Shown: piece after piece, positions 40,768 through 49,627 of the stretch
How the letters are laid out: each line of letters starts with the position of its first letter
How positions within the stretch are numbered: position 1 is the stretch's first letter
NCBI RefSeq assembly: GCF_014982725.1
Contig: NZ_JADCJZ010000002.1
Span: 310,001 to 374,000 of the forward strand
Length of the DNA: 64,000 nucleotides
Source: Thermophilibacter gallinarum
GTDB taxonomy: Bacteria > Actinomycetota > Coriobacteriia > Coriobacteriales > Atopobiaceae
Reading direction: 5' to 3'
Translations under genes and position numbers: made by a program
Notes under the pieces: generated by a model
Told to the model about the DNA's origin: nothing
Database searches by the model: none
The model's input: only the letters and a program-made list of their open reading frames with translations

Positions 40768-41673
40768 CTACGCCGTGAGGTACACCATGACGATGATCAG
40801 CACGAAGCCCACGATCTCCGCGGGCGAGAAGGGCGTGGCGAGCCACACGACCGAGGCGATGGTGGCTGTGACCGGCTCGATGGTGCCGAGCAGGCTCGCC
40901 CGCATGGAGCCGGCGTCCTTCACGCCCTGCAGGTAGAGCGCGTAGGCGCCGAAGGTGCCCACCACAACGCACAGCGCGAGCACGCCGACGGCCAGCCCGT
41001 CGAGGGCGGGCATGTGCTCCCAGGGCCGGTAGACGAGCGAGAGCGCCAGCCCCGAGAACAGGAACGCCAGCCCGTTCACGGTGAAGTTGCCCCAGCGCGC
41101 CATGGGCGCGGCGGGCAGGATCGATAGGCAGGCCGCCGCGACCGCGCAGCCGAGCCCCCAGGCCAGGCCCTCCGGCGGAAGGCTGAGCTGCCCGGGGTTG
41201 CCGCCCGTGGCGACGAGGTAGGTGCCGAGAAGCGCGAGCGCGACGCCCAGCAGCTCGCGCCGACGGGGCGTCCGGCGCATCCTCAGGCACACGTACGCCA
41301 GGACGAGCACCATGCCCAGGCTCTGCATGATCGTCGCCGTGGCGGAGTTGGTCCAGTCGATCGCCTCGAGGTAGGCGACCTGGGAGAAGAGGATCGCGGC
41401 GAAGCTCACGCCCAGGATGGAGAGCAGGGCGCGCGGGCTCCGCCACACGCCGACGAGCTGCTCGCGCCCGCGCGCCGTCATCGCCGCCGCGGCGAGGAAG
41501 AGCCAGCAGGCGGTGAGCTCGCGCAGGCAGACCAGCCAGAGCGGGTCGATCGCGTAGGCGTCCATGAGCCACTTCGAGACGGTGCCGTTGAGGCCCCAGA
41601 ACGTGCCTCCCACCAGCGTCGCCACGATGCCGCGGCGGATGCGCCGCCTCTGCTCGTCGTTCTTCTCGCCCAC
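40768..41673 (-). CDS. EamA-family (DMT) transporter
   Basis: 301 residues from a GTG at 41673 behind GGGGG. About ten hydrophobic helices form two EamA repeats (VATLVGGTFWGLNGTVSKWLM and GLAWGLGCAVAAACLSILPAAP), and the second ends SLLGTIEPVTATIASVVWLATPFSPAEIVGFVLI, the typical DMT signature. A drug/metabolite exporter with unknown substrate. The MGEKN start encodes the GGCGAGAAGAAC motif. Confidence 0.9.
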   Translation of the reverse strand: MGEKNDEQRRRIRRGIVATLVGGTFWGLNGTVSKWLMDAYAIDPLWLVCLRELTACWLFLAAAAMTARGREQLVGVWRSPRALLSILGVSFAAILFSQVAYLEAIDWTNSATATIMQSLGMVLVLAYVCLRMRRTPRRRELLGVALALLGTYLVATGGNPGQLSLPPEGLAWGLGCAVAAACLSILPAAPMARWGNFTVNGLAFLFSGLALSLVYRPWEHMPALDGLAVGVLALCVVVGTFGAYALYLQGVKDAGSMRASLLGTIEPVTATIASVVWLATPFSPAEIVGFVLIIVMVYLTA

Positions 41674-41765
41674 GCGCCCCCCTGTCTCGCACAACGGTCG
41701 ATAGCCTACCACGGACCGCCTGCGCTATGCTCGACCTTGTGAGAATCGCGTCCAGGGAGAAGAAC

Positions 41766-44687
41766 ATGGCCGAGAAGAACTTCATCGAGCCGCGCGGCGA
41801 GCTCGCCGTGGGCACCGCCCATGCCGGGTTCGTCGTCACGTCCGTCGAGCCGATCCCCGAGCTCTCGGGCTGCGCCTACGTCATGCGCCACGAGGCCACC
41901 GGCGCCCGCGCGCTCTGGCTTGCCTGCGCGGACGTCAACAAGGCCTTCGCGATCAGCTTCAAGACGCCCCCGGCCGACGACACCGGCGTCTTCCACATCC
42001 TGGAGCACTCGGTGCTCTGCGGCTCGGACCGCTACCCGGTGAAGGAGCCCTTCGTCAACCTGCTCAAGACGAGCATGCAGACGTTCCTGAACGCCATGAC
42101 GTTCCCCGACAAGACCATGTACCCCGTGGCCTCCACCAACACCGCCGACCTCGAGAACCTCATGGGCGTCTACCTGGACGCCGTGCTGCACCCCGCGATC
42201 TGGCACCGCCCGCGCATCTTCGAGCAGGAGGGCTGGCACCTGGAGGCCGACGAGGACGGGGCGCTCAGCTACAACGGCGTGGTCCTAAACGAGATGAAGG
42301 GCGCGCTCTCCGACCCAGACGACGTGCTCTACCAGGCCCTCACGCGCGCGCTCTTCCCGGACACCTGCTACCGCCACGAGTCGGGCGGCAACCCGCGCGC
42401 CATCCCCACCCTCACCTACGAGGCGTTCCTCGACAATCACGCGCGTCACTACGCGCCGTCCAACGCCTACGTCTTCCTCTACGGCGACCTGGACGTGGAC
42501 CGCGAGCTCGCCCTCGTGGACGAGGCGCTGCGCGGCGCGGCCGAGCGCGGTGCGGGCGCGCCCAACCCGCTCGCACTCCAGGCGCCCGTGCACCCCGAGC
42601 GCACGGAGGTGCGCATGGCGACGGCGCCGGGCAACGCCGAGATCGGCCTCTCGTACGTGATCGGGACCGCCGCCGACCGCACCCGCGTGCTGGCCGCGGA
42701 CGTCCTGCTCGACGCCCTCTGCGGGTCCAACGAGTCCCCCCTCAAGCGGCGCGTCCTGGACGCGGGCCTCGCCGACGACTTCTCCGCCATGCTGGTCGAC
42801 GGCGTCCTGCAGCCGCAGGTCATGTTCACGCTCAAGGGGCTGCGCGAGGGCGCGGGCGAGAGGTTCCGCGCGCTCGTGGAGTCCACCTGCGCCGAGCTCG
42901 CCGAGGGCGGCATCCCCCGCGACAAGCTCGAGGCGTCGCTCGCCCAGGCGGAGTTCAACCTGCGCGAGGGCGACTGGGGCGGCTACCCCGACGGCGTGGC
43001 GCTCGCCATCCAGTCGATGTCGAGCTGGCTCTACGACGACGGACGCCCGGTCGACTACCTCCGCTACGAGGACGCGCTCGCCGAGCTCAAGCGCGGCCTT
43101 GACGAGGGGCTCTTCGAGCGGCTGCTGCGCGAGGTGGTCTGCGAGAGCGCCCACTGCGCCGAGGTCGAACTCGTGCCCGTGGCCGGGGGCGACGCCGACG
43201 AGGAGGCCGCCGAGCTCGCCCGCCTGCGCGAGGGCATGGACGAGAAGGACCTCGAGGCCGTGCGCGCCGAGGTCGACGCCCTGCGCGCGGAGCAGGAGGC
43301 GCCCGACACGCCGGAGGCGCTCGCGACGCTGCCGGTGCTCAGGGTCTCCGACATCGGGCCGGCGCCGGCCGAGCCGGCCCCCGTGGACGCGGAGGCTCCC
43401 CTGCCCTGCGTGGGTCATGAGCTCGACACCCACGGGATCGACTACGTCTACCACTACTTCGACCTGCGCTGCCTCGAGTTCGACGACCTTCCCTACGCCG
43501 GGCTGCTCTCCGACCTGCTCGGCCGCCTGGCCACGACCCGTCGCAGCGCCTCCGAGCTGGACACCCTCGTGGAGACGAACCTCGGCGGGCTCGACTTCTT
43601 CGTCGAGACCTACACGCGCGACGACGACCTCTCCTTCGCCGCCCCCACGCTCGTGGTGGGCGCCTCGGCGCTCGCCGAGAAGGCCGACGCGCTCTGCGAC
43701 CTCCCGCACGAGGTCTGGGGCGAGACGGACTTCACCGACCTCGCCCGCGTCCGCGACATCCTGACGCAGCGCCGCGTCGCGCTCGAGCAGTACTACGTGA
43801 GCTCGGGCCACTCGGCGGCGCTCGGCCGCACGAGCACGTACTTCTCGGCCGCCGCGCGCGCCTCGGGCGCCATGGGCGGCGTCGACTACTACCTCTTCCT
43901 GCGCGAGCTGCTTGAGCACTGGGACGAGCGCTCCGGCGGGCTGACGGGTCGCCTCTCCTCGCTGTGCGCACGCATCTTCACCGCGGGGAACGTCACCGTG
44001 AGCTTCACGGGCCCCGCGTCCGAGCGCGCCCGGTTCTGGGAGCGCGGGGGCACGCTCGCCCTCCCGGCAGCCGACGTCGCCCAGCGCCTCGTCATCCCGG
44101 CACGCGGTGCGCGGCGCGAGGCCTTCGTCATCCCCTCCGACGTCGCCTACGTCGCACAGGGCTTTGGCCCCTCCGCGGCGGACGCCGGGACCGTCGGCGC
44201 CTGGCAGGTCGCCACGCGCGCCCTCTCCTTTGACTACCTCTGGAACGAGGTGCGCGTGAAGGGCGGTGCCTACGGCGTGGGCTTCAAGCGCTCGACCGAG
44301 GGGCTCCGGCAGTTCTGGTCGTACCGCGACCCGTCCGTCGACGCGACGCTCGCGCGCTACGACGCCGCGGCGGCGTGGCTGGCCGACTGGGACGGCACCC
44401 CGGCGGAGCTGGACGGCTACATCGTTGCCACGGTCGCGTCCCACGATGCGCCCGTGAAGCCCCGGCAGCTCGCCCGGCGCCAGGACGTGGCCCGATTCTG
44501 CGCCCGCCCCGCGGGCTGGCGCGACGAGGTGCGCGCCCAGGAGCTCTCCGTCACGGCCGACGACGTGCGCGCCCTCGCCGCGGCGCTCGCCGACGAGGGG
44601 GCGGCGCGGGGCGTCTGCGTCTTCGGCGGCCGCGGCGCCGTCGAGGCCTGCGGCGTCGACTTCGACTCGGTGACCGAGCTCAGCTAG
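41766..44687 (+). CDS. M16C presequence-type metalloprotease
   Basis: 973 residues from ATG 41766, chosen over an ATG 39 bp upstream because AGGGAG precedes it. The inverted zinc motif HILEH spans 77-81 (GVFHILEHSVLCGSDRYPVKEPF), with a further ligand in VVLNEMKGA. The M16C_assoc linker lies in the middle and two more inactive repeats follow, giving the clamshell of PreP/CymA-type oligopeptidases. It probably degrades peptides in the cytosol. The start (MAEKN) and leader both carry GAGAAGAAC. Confidence 0.94.
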   Translation: MAEKNFIEPRGELAVGTAHAGFVVTSVEPIPELSGCAYVMRHEATGARALWLACADVNKAFAISFKTPPADDTGVFHILEHSVLCGSDRYPVKEPFVNLLKTSMQTFLNAMTFPDKTMYPVASTNTADLENLMGVYLDAVLHPAIWHRPRIFEQEGWHLEADEDGALSYNGVVLNEMKGALSDPDDVLYQALTRALFPDTCYRHESGGNPRAIPTLTYEAFLDNHARHYAPSNAYVFLYGDLDVDRELALVDEALRGAAERGAGAPNPLALQAPVHPERTEVRMATAPGNAEIGLSYVIGTAADRTRVLAADVLLDALCGSNESPLKRRVLDAGLADDFSAMLVDGVLQPQVMFTLKGLREGAGERFRALVESTCAELAEGGIPRDKLEASLAQAEFNLREGDWGGYPDGVALAIQSMSSWLYDDGRPVDYLRYEDALAELKRGLDEGLFERLLREVVCESAHCAEVELVPVAGGDADEEAAELARLREGMDEKDLEAVRAEVDALRAEQEAPDTPEALATLPVLRVSDIGPAPAEPAPVDAEAPLPCVGHELDTHGIDYVYHYFDLRCLEFDDLPYAGLLSDLLGRLATTRRSASELDTLVETNLGGLDFFVETYTRDDDLSFAAPTLVVGASALAEKADALCDLPHEVWGETDFTDLARVRDILTQRRVALEQYYVSSGHSAALGRTSTYFSAAARASGAMGGVDYYLFLRELLEHWDERSGGLTGRLSSLCARIFTAGNVTVSFTGPASERARFWERGGTLALPAADVAQRLVIPARGARREAFVIPSDVAYVAQGFGPSAADAGTVGAWQVATRALSFDYLWNEVRVKGGAYGVGFKRSTEGLRQFWSYRDPSVDATLARYDAAAAWLADWDGTPAELDGYIVATVASHDAPVKPRQLARRQDVARFCARPAGWRDEVRAQELSVTADDVRALAAALADEGAARGVCVFGGRGAVEACGVDFDSVTELS

Positions 44688-44693
44688 CAGGCC

Positions 44694-44966
44694 GTCCCGG
44701 AATCGCCGGGGTTCTCGGGTTCGTCGCCCTTCTCGTCCCGGAATCGCCGGAGTTCCCGTGCCCGCCGCTCTTCTCATCCAAGAATCCGGGAGGTTCCCCG
44801 GACCGGGGCCGCGCCGACGGGGGAAGGTCGCCGATTCCCGGACAGAGGCGCGCCCGAGGGCGAGAAGGTCGCCGATTCCGGGACGCAACGACCGCGGCGG
44901 AGGGGAACGTCGCCGAATCCGGGACGGCAGCCCGCCCGCAGGCGGGAACCCCGGCGATTCCCAGAC
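44694..44966. repeat. Inverted unit array II (same family as array I)
   Basis: Three reverse units (GGAATC-type cores at 44699, 44740 and 44781) and four forward units (cores at 44833, 44874, 44915 and 44956) all step by exactly 41 bp. Unit consensus GAAGGTCGCCGATTCCGGGAC as in array I. Spacers are GC-rich and unrelated. It fills the whole gap between the convergent M16C protease and nitroreductase genes; no gene is present. Confidence 0.88.
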
Positions 44967-44981
44967 GCAACCGACCCGCCC

Positions 44982-45569
44982 CTAGACGAGCAGGTCCTCC
45001 ACGGCGAGCTTGGGCACATGGTGCACGCCGTCGGCGTCGCGCCAGTAGGTGATGCCGCGCTCGGTGGTGGCGGGTTCGAGGACCACCCGCTCGTCGGGCG
45101 CGGGATAGCCGAGCGCGCAGAGGACGAGCGGCTCGAGGCCCTTCTCAGCGAGGCCGAGGGCCGGACCGAGCTCGGCGTCGAAGCTCGCGACCATGCAGCC
45201 CACGAGCCCGGCGGCCCGCGCGGCGAGCATGACGGTCTGGGCGGCGATCCCCGCGTCCTGGTTGACCATGGCGTTCGCGCGGGCGCCCTCGGGGCCGGCT
45301 ATGGTCACGTAGCCCGTGGGCCGCTCGCCCTCGGCCGGGCCGTCCCAGTCCTTGAGCAGGGCCGCCCAGCGGTGGTGGGACTCGACCAGCAGGGCCTCGG
45401 GTCCGACGCTCAGGTGGAAGCGGAGTCGCTGCCGGTTGTTGGCCGAGGGCGCCACCCGGGCGGCCCCCACGAGCGCCTCGAGCTGCTCGCGCGTGACGGG
45501 CCGCGCCTCGTCGAAGCGGCGATACGTCCGCGAGGCGGCGACGAGCTCGACGAACTCCCTCTGGTCCAT
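44982..45569 (-). CDS. Nitroreductase-family protein
   Basis: 195 residues from ATG 45569. The FMN-binding start ASRTYRRFDEARPVTREQLEALVGAARVAPSANNRQRLRF is clear, followed by MVNQDAGIAAQTVMLAARAAGLVGCM and a C-terminal GYPAPDERV. It uses NAD(P)H and FMN to reduce nitro compounds, quinones or enoates; the substrate is unknown. It follows the aminotransferase gene by 10 bp on the same strand, so both may be co-transcribed. Confidence 0.92.
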   Translation of the reverse strand: MDQREFVELVAASRTYRRFDEARPVTREQLEALVGAARVAPSANNRQRLRFHLSVGPEALLVESHHRWAALLKDWDGPAEGERPTGYVTIAGPEGARANAMVNQDAGIAAQTVMLAARAAGLVGCMVASFDAELGPALGLAEKGLEPLVLCALGYPAPDERVVLEPATTERGITYWRDADGVHHVPKLAVEDLLV

Positions 45570-45579
45570 GGCTTCCCCC

Positions 45580-46740
45580 CTACACTCCGGCGGCATCGAT
45601 GGCCGCGACGACCTCGCGAAGCTGCGCGGGCGGCAGCACGAGCGCCATGCGCACGTAGCCCTCGCCCGACGGCCCGAAGCTCGACCCCGGCGTCACGATG
45701 ACGCCGGCGCGCTCCATGAGCTCGAGCGCGAAGGCGGCCGAGTCCGTGCGGCCGCCCGGGATGCGCGCCCACACGAACATGGACCCGTGCGCGTTGGGCC
45801 GCTCCCAGCCGATCTCCTCGAGCCCGTCGCAGAGGGCATCGCGGCGCTCCTGGTAGAGCCTGCGCTGGCGCTCGACCTGGTCGCGCGGGCCGGTGAGCGC
45901 CGCGATGGCGACGTCCTGCTCGGGGTAGAACATGCCGAAGTCGATCTGGCCGCGCAGCTTTCGCGCAGCGGCCACCACGTCCGGCCGGCCCACGAGGAAG
46001 GACAGGCGCGCGCCCGTCACGTTGAAGGACTTGGAGAGCGAGAGGAACTCGACGCCCACGTCGAGCGCCCCGGGGTACGAGAGGAACGAGCCGCCCGCAG
46101 GCCCGTCGAAGACGATGTCGGAGTAGGCGTTGTCGTGGATGACGATGAGGTCGTGCTCGCGCGCGAAGGCGATGACCTCCTCGTAGACCTCCGGCGTCCC
46201 CACCGACCCCACGGGGTTGGCGGGAAGCGAGACGATCAGGTACCTCGCGGCGTCGGCCACCTCGTCGCTCACGTCCGCGAGATGCGGCAGGAAGCCGTGC
46301 TCGGCAGTGAGGCGGTAGTAGTGGGGGCGGGCGCCGGCGAGCAGCGTCGCGTTCTGGAAGACGGGGTAGCACGGGTCGGGCACGAGCGCCACGTCGCCCG
46401 GGTCGCAGAGCGCCGAGCACACGTGGACGAGGCCCTCCTGGGTGCCACGGCAGCTCATCACCATGTCGCGCGTGATCCCCGCGACGCCGTAGCGGCTCTC
46501 GTAGTAGGCGCAGACGGCGTCGAGGAGCTCGTCCTTGTCGTGGAGCGAGTACTTCCAGTTGCCCGGGTCCGCGGCGCTCGCGCGCAGGGCCTCGATGACG
46601 TGCGCCGGCGGCTCGAAGTCGGGCGTCCCCACCGAGAGGTCAAAGACCCTGCGCCCCGCCGCCTCCAGCTCGCGCCGACGTGCGTTGAGCACCGCGAACA
46701 CCTCGTCGCCGAACAGGTCCAGCCGCTTCGAGAACTCCAT
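45580..46740 (-). CDS. Class I/II PLP aminotransferase
   Basis: 386 residues from ATG 46740 behind GGGAGG. SVGTPDFEPP, CRGTQEGL, PDPCYPVF, LPANPVG, HDNAYSDIVFDG and LSLSKSFNVTGARLSF (PLP lysine in SLSKS) follow the fold-type I order. The sequence resembles LL-diaminopimelate or aspartate/alanine aminotransferases of the AlaT/DapL kind. The amino donor cannot be assigned with confidence. Confidence 0.92.
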   Translation of the reverse strand: MEFSKRLDLFGDEVFAVLNARRRELEAAGRRVFDLSVGTPDFEPPAHVIEALRASAADPGNWKYSLHDKDELLDAVCAYYESRYGVAGITRDMVMSCRGTQEGLVHVCSALCDPGDVALVPDPCYPVFQNATLLAGARPHYYRLTAEHGFLPHLADVSDEVADAARYLIVSLPANPVGSVGTPEVYEEVIAFAREHDLIVIHDNAYSDIVFDGPAGGSFLSYPGALDVGVEFLSLSKSFNVTGARLSFLVGRPDVVAAARKLRGQIDFGMFYPEQDVAIAALTGPRDQVERQRRLYQERRDALCDGLEEIGWERPNAHGSMFVWARIPGGRTDSAAFALELMERAGVIVTPGSSFGPSGEGYVRMALVLPPAQLREVVAAIDAAGV

Positions 46741-47041
46741 CTCACCCTCCCGTCGTCCTTCTCGCTCCCACTGTAGCCCAACGGGGCGCCTCCCCCGGCG
46801 CGCCGCTCGCGGACGTTTCAGAGCGTTCACGGATGACTCCTCCATAGGTTAAAGAAATGCTTTTTCCAGACGCATTTTCCTCACCTGCGCGGATATGACT
46901 TATCGACAGCATTGAGCAGGTTCTCAACAATATGTTGTGTCTTTTCACGGCCTCAACCACAACTCGTTGTGGCATAGTAGTCTCTGCACGCAAAAAAGCA
47001 CCCGCCGCGGACCGCGGCGAGCACCACGAGGAGAGGTCGAC
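46741..47041 (+). promoter_or_regulatory. nrdD upstream region with a pair of NrdR boxes
   Basis: Within this 301-bp gap, CAACAATATGTTGTGT (46925-46940) and CCACAACTCGTTGTGG (46957-46972) are 16-bp palindromes starting 32 bp apart, about three helical turns. This matches the paired NrdR boxes found before ribonucleotide reductase genes. NrdR represses when dATP is high. The rest of the gap is AT-rich, with no gene. The nrdR gene is not in the window. Confidence 0.8.
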
Positions 47042-49264
47042 ATGAAGATTATCAAGCGCAACGGCTCAGAGGTCGCCTTCGACATCTCGAAGATCGAGAA
47101 CGCCATCCGCGCGGCCAACGCCGAGGTGCCCGCCAGCGAGCGCCTCACCGAGCGCGAGATCAAGTTCGCCTCCCTCAACGTCACCGACGAGTGCATGGAG
47201 GCCGGCCACACCGTCACCGTCGAGGAGGTCCAGGACCTCGTCGAGGACCAGCTCATGGGCCTGCACCACTTCGAGGTCGCCCGCAAGTACATCATCTACC
47301 GCTACGTGCAGAACCAGAAGCGCCACAAGAACACGACCGACGACAAGATCCTCGCCCTCATCGAGTGCAACAACGAGGAGGTCAAGCAGGAGAACTCCAA
47401 CAAGAACCCCACGGTCGTCTCCGTCCAGCGCGACTACATGGCCGGCGAGGTCTCCAAGGACCTCACGATGCGCGAGCTGCTCCCCGCCGAGGTCGTGGAG
47501 GCCCACAACGAGGGCATCATCCACTTCCACGACTCGGACTACTTCGCCCAGCACATGCACAACTGCGACCTCGTGAACCTCGAGGACATGCTGCAGAACG
47601 GCACGGTGATCTCCGGCACGCTCATCGAGCGCCCGCACAGCTTCTCCACCGCCTGCAACATCGCCACGCAGATCATCGCCCAGGTGGCCTCCTGCCAGTA
47701 CGGCGGCCAGTCCATCTCGCTCACGCACCTCGCGCCGTTCGTCGACGTCTCGCGCCAGAAGATCCGCCGTCAGGTGGAGGCCGAGATGGAGGCCATCGAC
47801 GCCCACCCCGGCGAGGAGAAGATCTCCGAGATCGTCGAGAAGCGCGTCCGCGAGGAGATCGCCCGCGGCGTCCAGACCATCCAGTACCAGGTCGTCACCC
47901 TCATGACCACCAACGGCCAGGCGCCGTTCATCACGGTCTTCATGTACCTCAACGAGGCCAAGAACGAGCGCGAGAAGGCCGACCTGGCCATGTGCATCGA
48001 GGAGATGCTCAAGCAGCGCTACGAGGGCGTCAAGAACGAGGAGGGCGTCTGGATTACGCCCGCCTTCCCGAAGCTCATCTACGTGCTCGAGGAGGACAAC
48101 GTCCGCGAGGGCACCCCGTACTTCTACCTCACCAAGCTCGCGGCCAAGTGCACGGCCAAGCGCATGGTGCCGGACTACATCTCCGAGAAGAAGATGAAGG
48201 AGTACAAGCTCTCCAAGGGCGAGACCGAGGGCAACGGCGACTGCTACACCTGCATGGGCTGCCGCTCCTTCCTCACCCCGGACCGCTCGGGCAACGGCTT
48301 TGACAACGTGGCCAACGCCGGCAACTGGGAGCCCGGCAAGCCCAAGTACTACGGCCGCTTCAACCAGGGCGTCGTGACCATCAACCTCGTGGACGTGGCG
48401 CTCTCCGCCCACCACGACATGGACGAGTTCTGGAAGATCTTCGACGAGCGCCTGGAGCTCTGCCACCGCGCCCTGCGCTGCCGCCACGAGCGCCTGCTCG
48501 GCACCACCTCGGACGCCGCGCCGATCCTGTGGCAGTACGGCGCCCTCGCGCGCCTCAAGAAGGGCGAGAAGATCGACAAGCTGCTCTACGGCGGCTACTC
48601 CACGATCTCGCTCGGCTACGCGGGCCTCTACGAGTGCGTCAAGGCCATGACCGGCCACAGCCACACCGACGAGGAGGCCACGCCGTTCGCGCTCGCCGTC
48701 ATGCAGCGCATGAACGACAAGTGCGCCGAGTGGAAGGCCGCGGAGAACATCGACTACTCGCTCTACGGCACGCCGCTCGAGTCCACCACCTACAAGTTCG
48801 CCAAGTGCCTCCAGCGCCGCTTTGGCATCATCCCGGGCATCACGGACAAGGGCTACATCACCAACAGCTACCACGTCCACGTGACCGAGGAGATCGACGC
48901 CTTCACCAAGCTGCGCTTCGAGTCCGAGTTCCAGCGCCTCTCCCCCGGCGGGGCCATCTCCTACGTGGAGGTGCCGGACATGCAGGACAACCTCGAGGCC
49001 GTCATCTCCGTCATGCAGTACATCTACGACCACATCATGTACGCCGAGCTCAACACCAAGAGCGACTACTGCCAGGTGTGCGGCTACGACGGTGAGATCC
49101 AGATTGTCGAGGACGACGGCAAGCTCGTCTGGGAGTGCCCGCACTGCGGGAACCGCGACCAGTCCAAGATGAACGTCGCGCGCCGCACCTGCGGCTACAT
49201 CGGCACCCAGTTCTGGAACCAGGGCCGCACCGAGGAGATCAAGGACCGCGTGCTGCACCTGTAA
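47042..49264 (+). CDS. nrdD: Anaerobic ribonucleoside-triphosphate reductase (class III)
   Basis: 740 residues from ATG 47042 behind GAGGAGAGG. An ATP-cone (residues 1-90) carries allosteric control. The catalytic core has NGDCYTCMGCRSF. A CQVCG...CPHCG zinc site lies near residue 675-700, and the glycyl radical is Gly718 in RRTCGYIG. It makes dNTPs without oxygen and needs NrdG. Paired NrdR boxes lie upstream, and a conserved-core hairpin begins 11 bp after its stop. Confidence 0.97.
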   Translation: MKIIKRNGSEVAFDISKIENAIRAANAEVPASERLTEREIKFASLNVTDECMEAGHTVTVEEVQDLVEDQLMGLHHFEVARKYIIYRYVQNQKRHKNTTDDKILALIECNNEEVKQENSNKNPTVVSVQRDYMAGEVSKDLTMRELLPAEVVEAHNEGIIHFHDSDYFAQHMHNCDLVNLEDMLQNGTVISGTLIERPHSFSTACNIATQIIAQVASCQYGGQSISLTHLAPFVDVSRQKIRRQVEAEMEAIDAHPGEEKISEIVEKRVREEIARGVQTIQYQVVTLMTTNGQAPFITVFMYLNEAKNEREKADLAMCIEEMLKQRYEGVKNEEGVWITPAFPKLIYVLEEDNVREGTPYFYLTKLAAKCTAKRMVPDYISEKKMKEYKLSKGETEGNGDCYTCMGCRSFLTPDRSGNGFDNVANAGNWEPGKPKYYGRFNQGVVTINLVDVALSAHHDMDEFWKIFDERLELCHRALRCRHERLLGTTSDAAPILWQYGALARLKKGEKIDKLLYGGYSTISLGYAGLYECVKAMTGHSHTDEEATPFALAVMQRMNDKCAEWKAAENIDYSLYGTPLESTTYKFAKCLQRRFGIIPGITDKGYITNSYHVHVTEEIDAFTKLRFESEFQRLSPGGAISYVEVPDMQDNLEAVISVMQYIYDHIMYAELNTKSDYCQVCGYDGEIQIVEDDGKLVWECPHCGNRDQSKMNVARRTCGYIGTQFWNQGRTEEIKDRVLHL

Positions 49265-49275
49265 CGGCTTCGGCG

Positions 49276-49365
49276 CGGACCCCAGGCGATGAGGTCCGGC
49301 GCTCAGACAGCTTGCCGCACAGAACGCTGCAAGAACTCGCGGCGGACCTCATCGCCTGGGGTCCG
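49276..49365 (+). repeat. Conserved-core hairpin element, copy D (after nrdD)
   Basis: Arms 49276-49294 and 49347-49365 are perfectly complementary over 19 bp. The 52-nt core (49295-49346) begins TCCGGCGCTCAGACAG and ends AACTCGCGGCGGA. The inner stem has decayed to CTTGC/GCAAG. It starts 11 bp after the nrdD stop codon, in the sense of nrdD, and separates nrdD from nrdG. Confidence 0.85.
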
Positions 49366-49442
49366 CCGCGAGTCGTCTCGGGGTGCGGCACGCGGGCCCG
49401 GGCCCCGGTGTCGTCCCTGCGGTTCGCCTGGAGGACGCAGGG

Positions 49443-49607
49443 GCGGGGTTTTCTGGTAAGGGGCGATTTTGCGTGGTGAGGATGGGGTGCGCGGACAGAA
49501 AAGTCTGGGGTTGCGTCCGTTGAGGCGCGGTTTGGACGGATAATTACGATTGCGCGTTCTTCTCGGCATGCAAAGGCGAGGAAAACCGGTAACTTTCGAT
49601 TCTGCGT
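49443..49607 (+). repeat. Three direct repeats before nrdG
   Basis: Units of 32-33 bp at 49443-49474, 49525-49557 and 49576-49607 share GCGnGG, a CGG(T/A)TAA-like centre, CGATT and (T)GCGT. Differences fall in 4-base blocks. All point the same way. They fill the 363-bp nrdD-nrdG gap together with copy D; no gene is seen. They could be regulator sites for nrdG, but no known box matches. Confidence 0.5.
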
Positions 49608-49627
49608 TTTAGGACACGGGGCGGACA

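Noticed and set aside
42285-44888. 867-residue minus-strand protein over the M16C protease
   Set aside because: Antisense shadow of a well-supported metalloprotease gene, extending through the non-coding array II.
44694-44966. CRISPR array
   Set aside because: Repeats of ~21 bp and spacers of ~20 bp are too short, the orientation flips in the middle, units vary, and no cas genes are in the window.
47066-49258. 730-residue minus-strand protein over nrdD
   Set aside because: The exact antisense of nrdD with a Leu/Val/Asp-only composition. Codon bias clearly follows nrdD.
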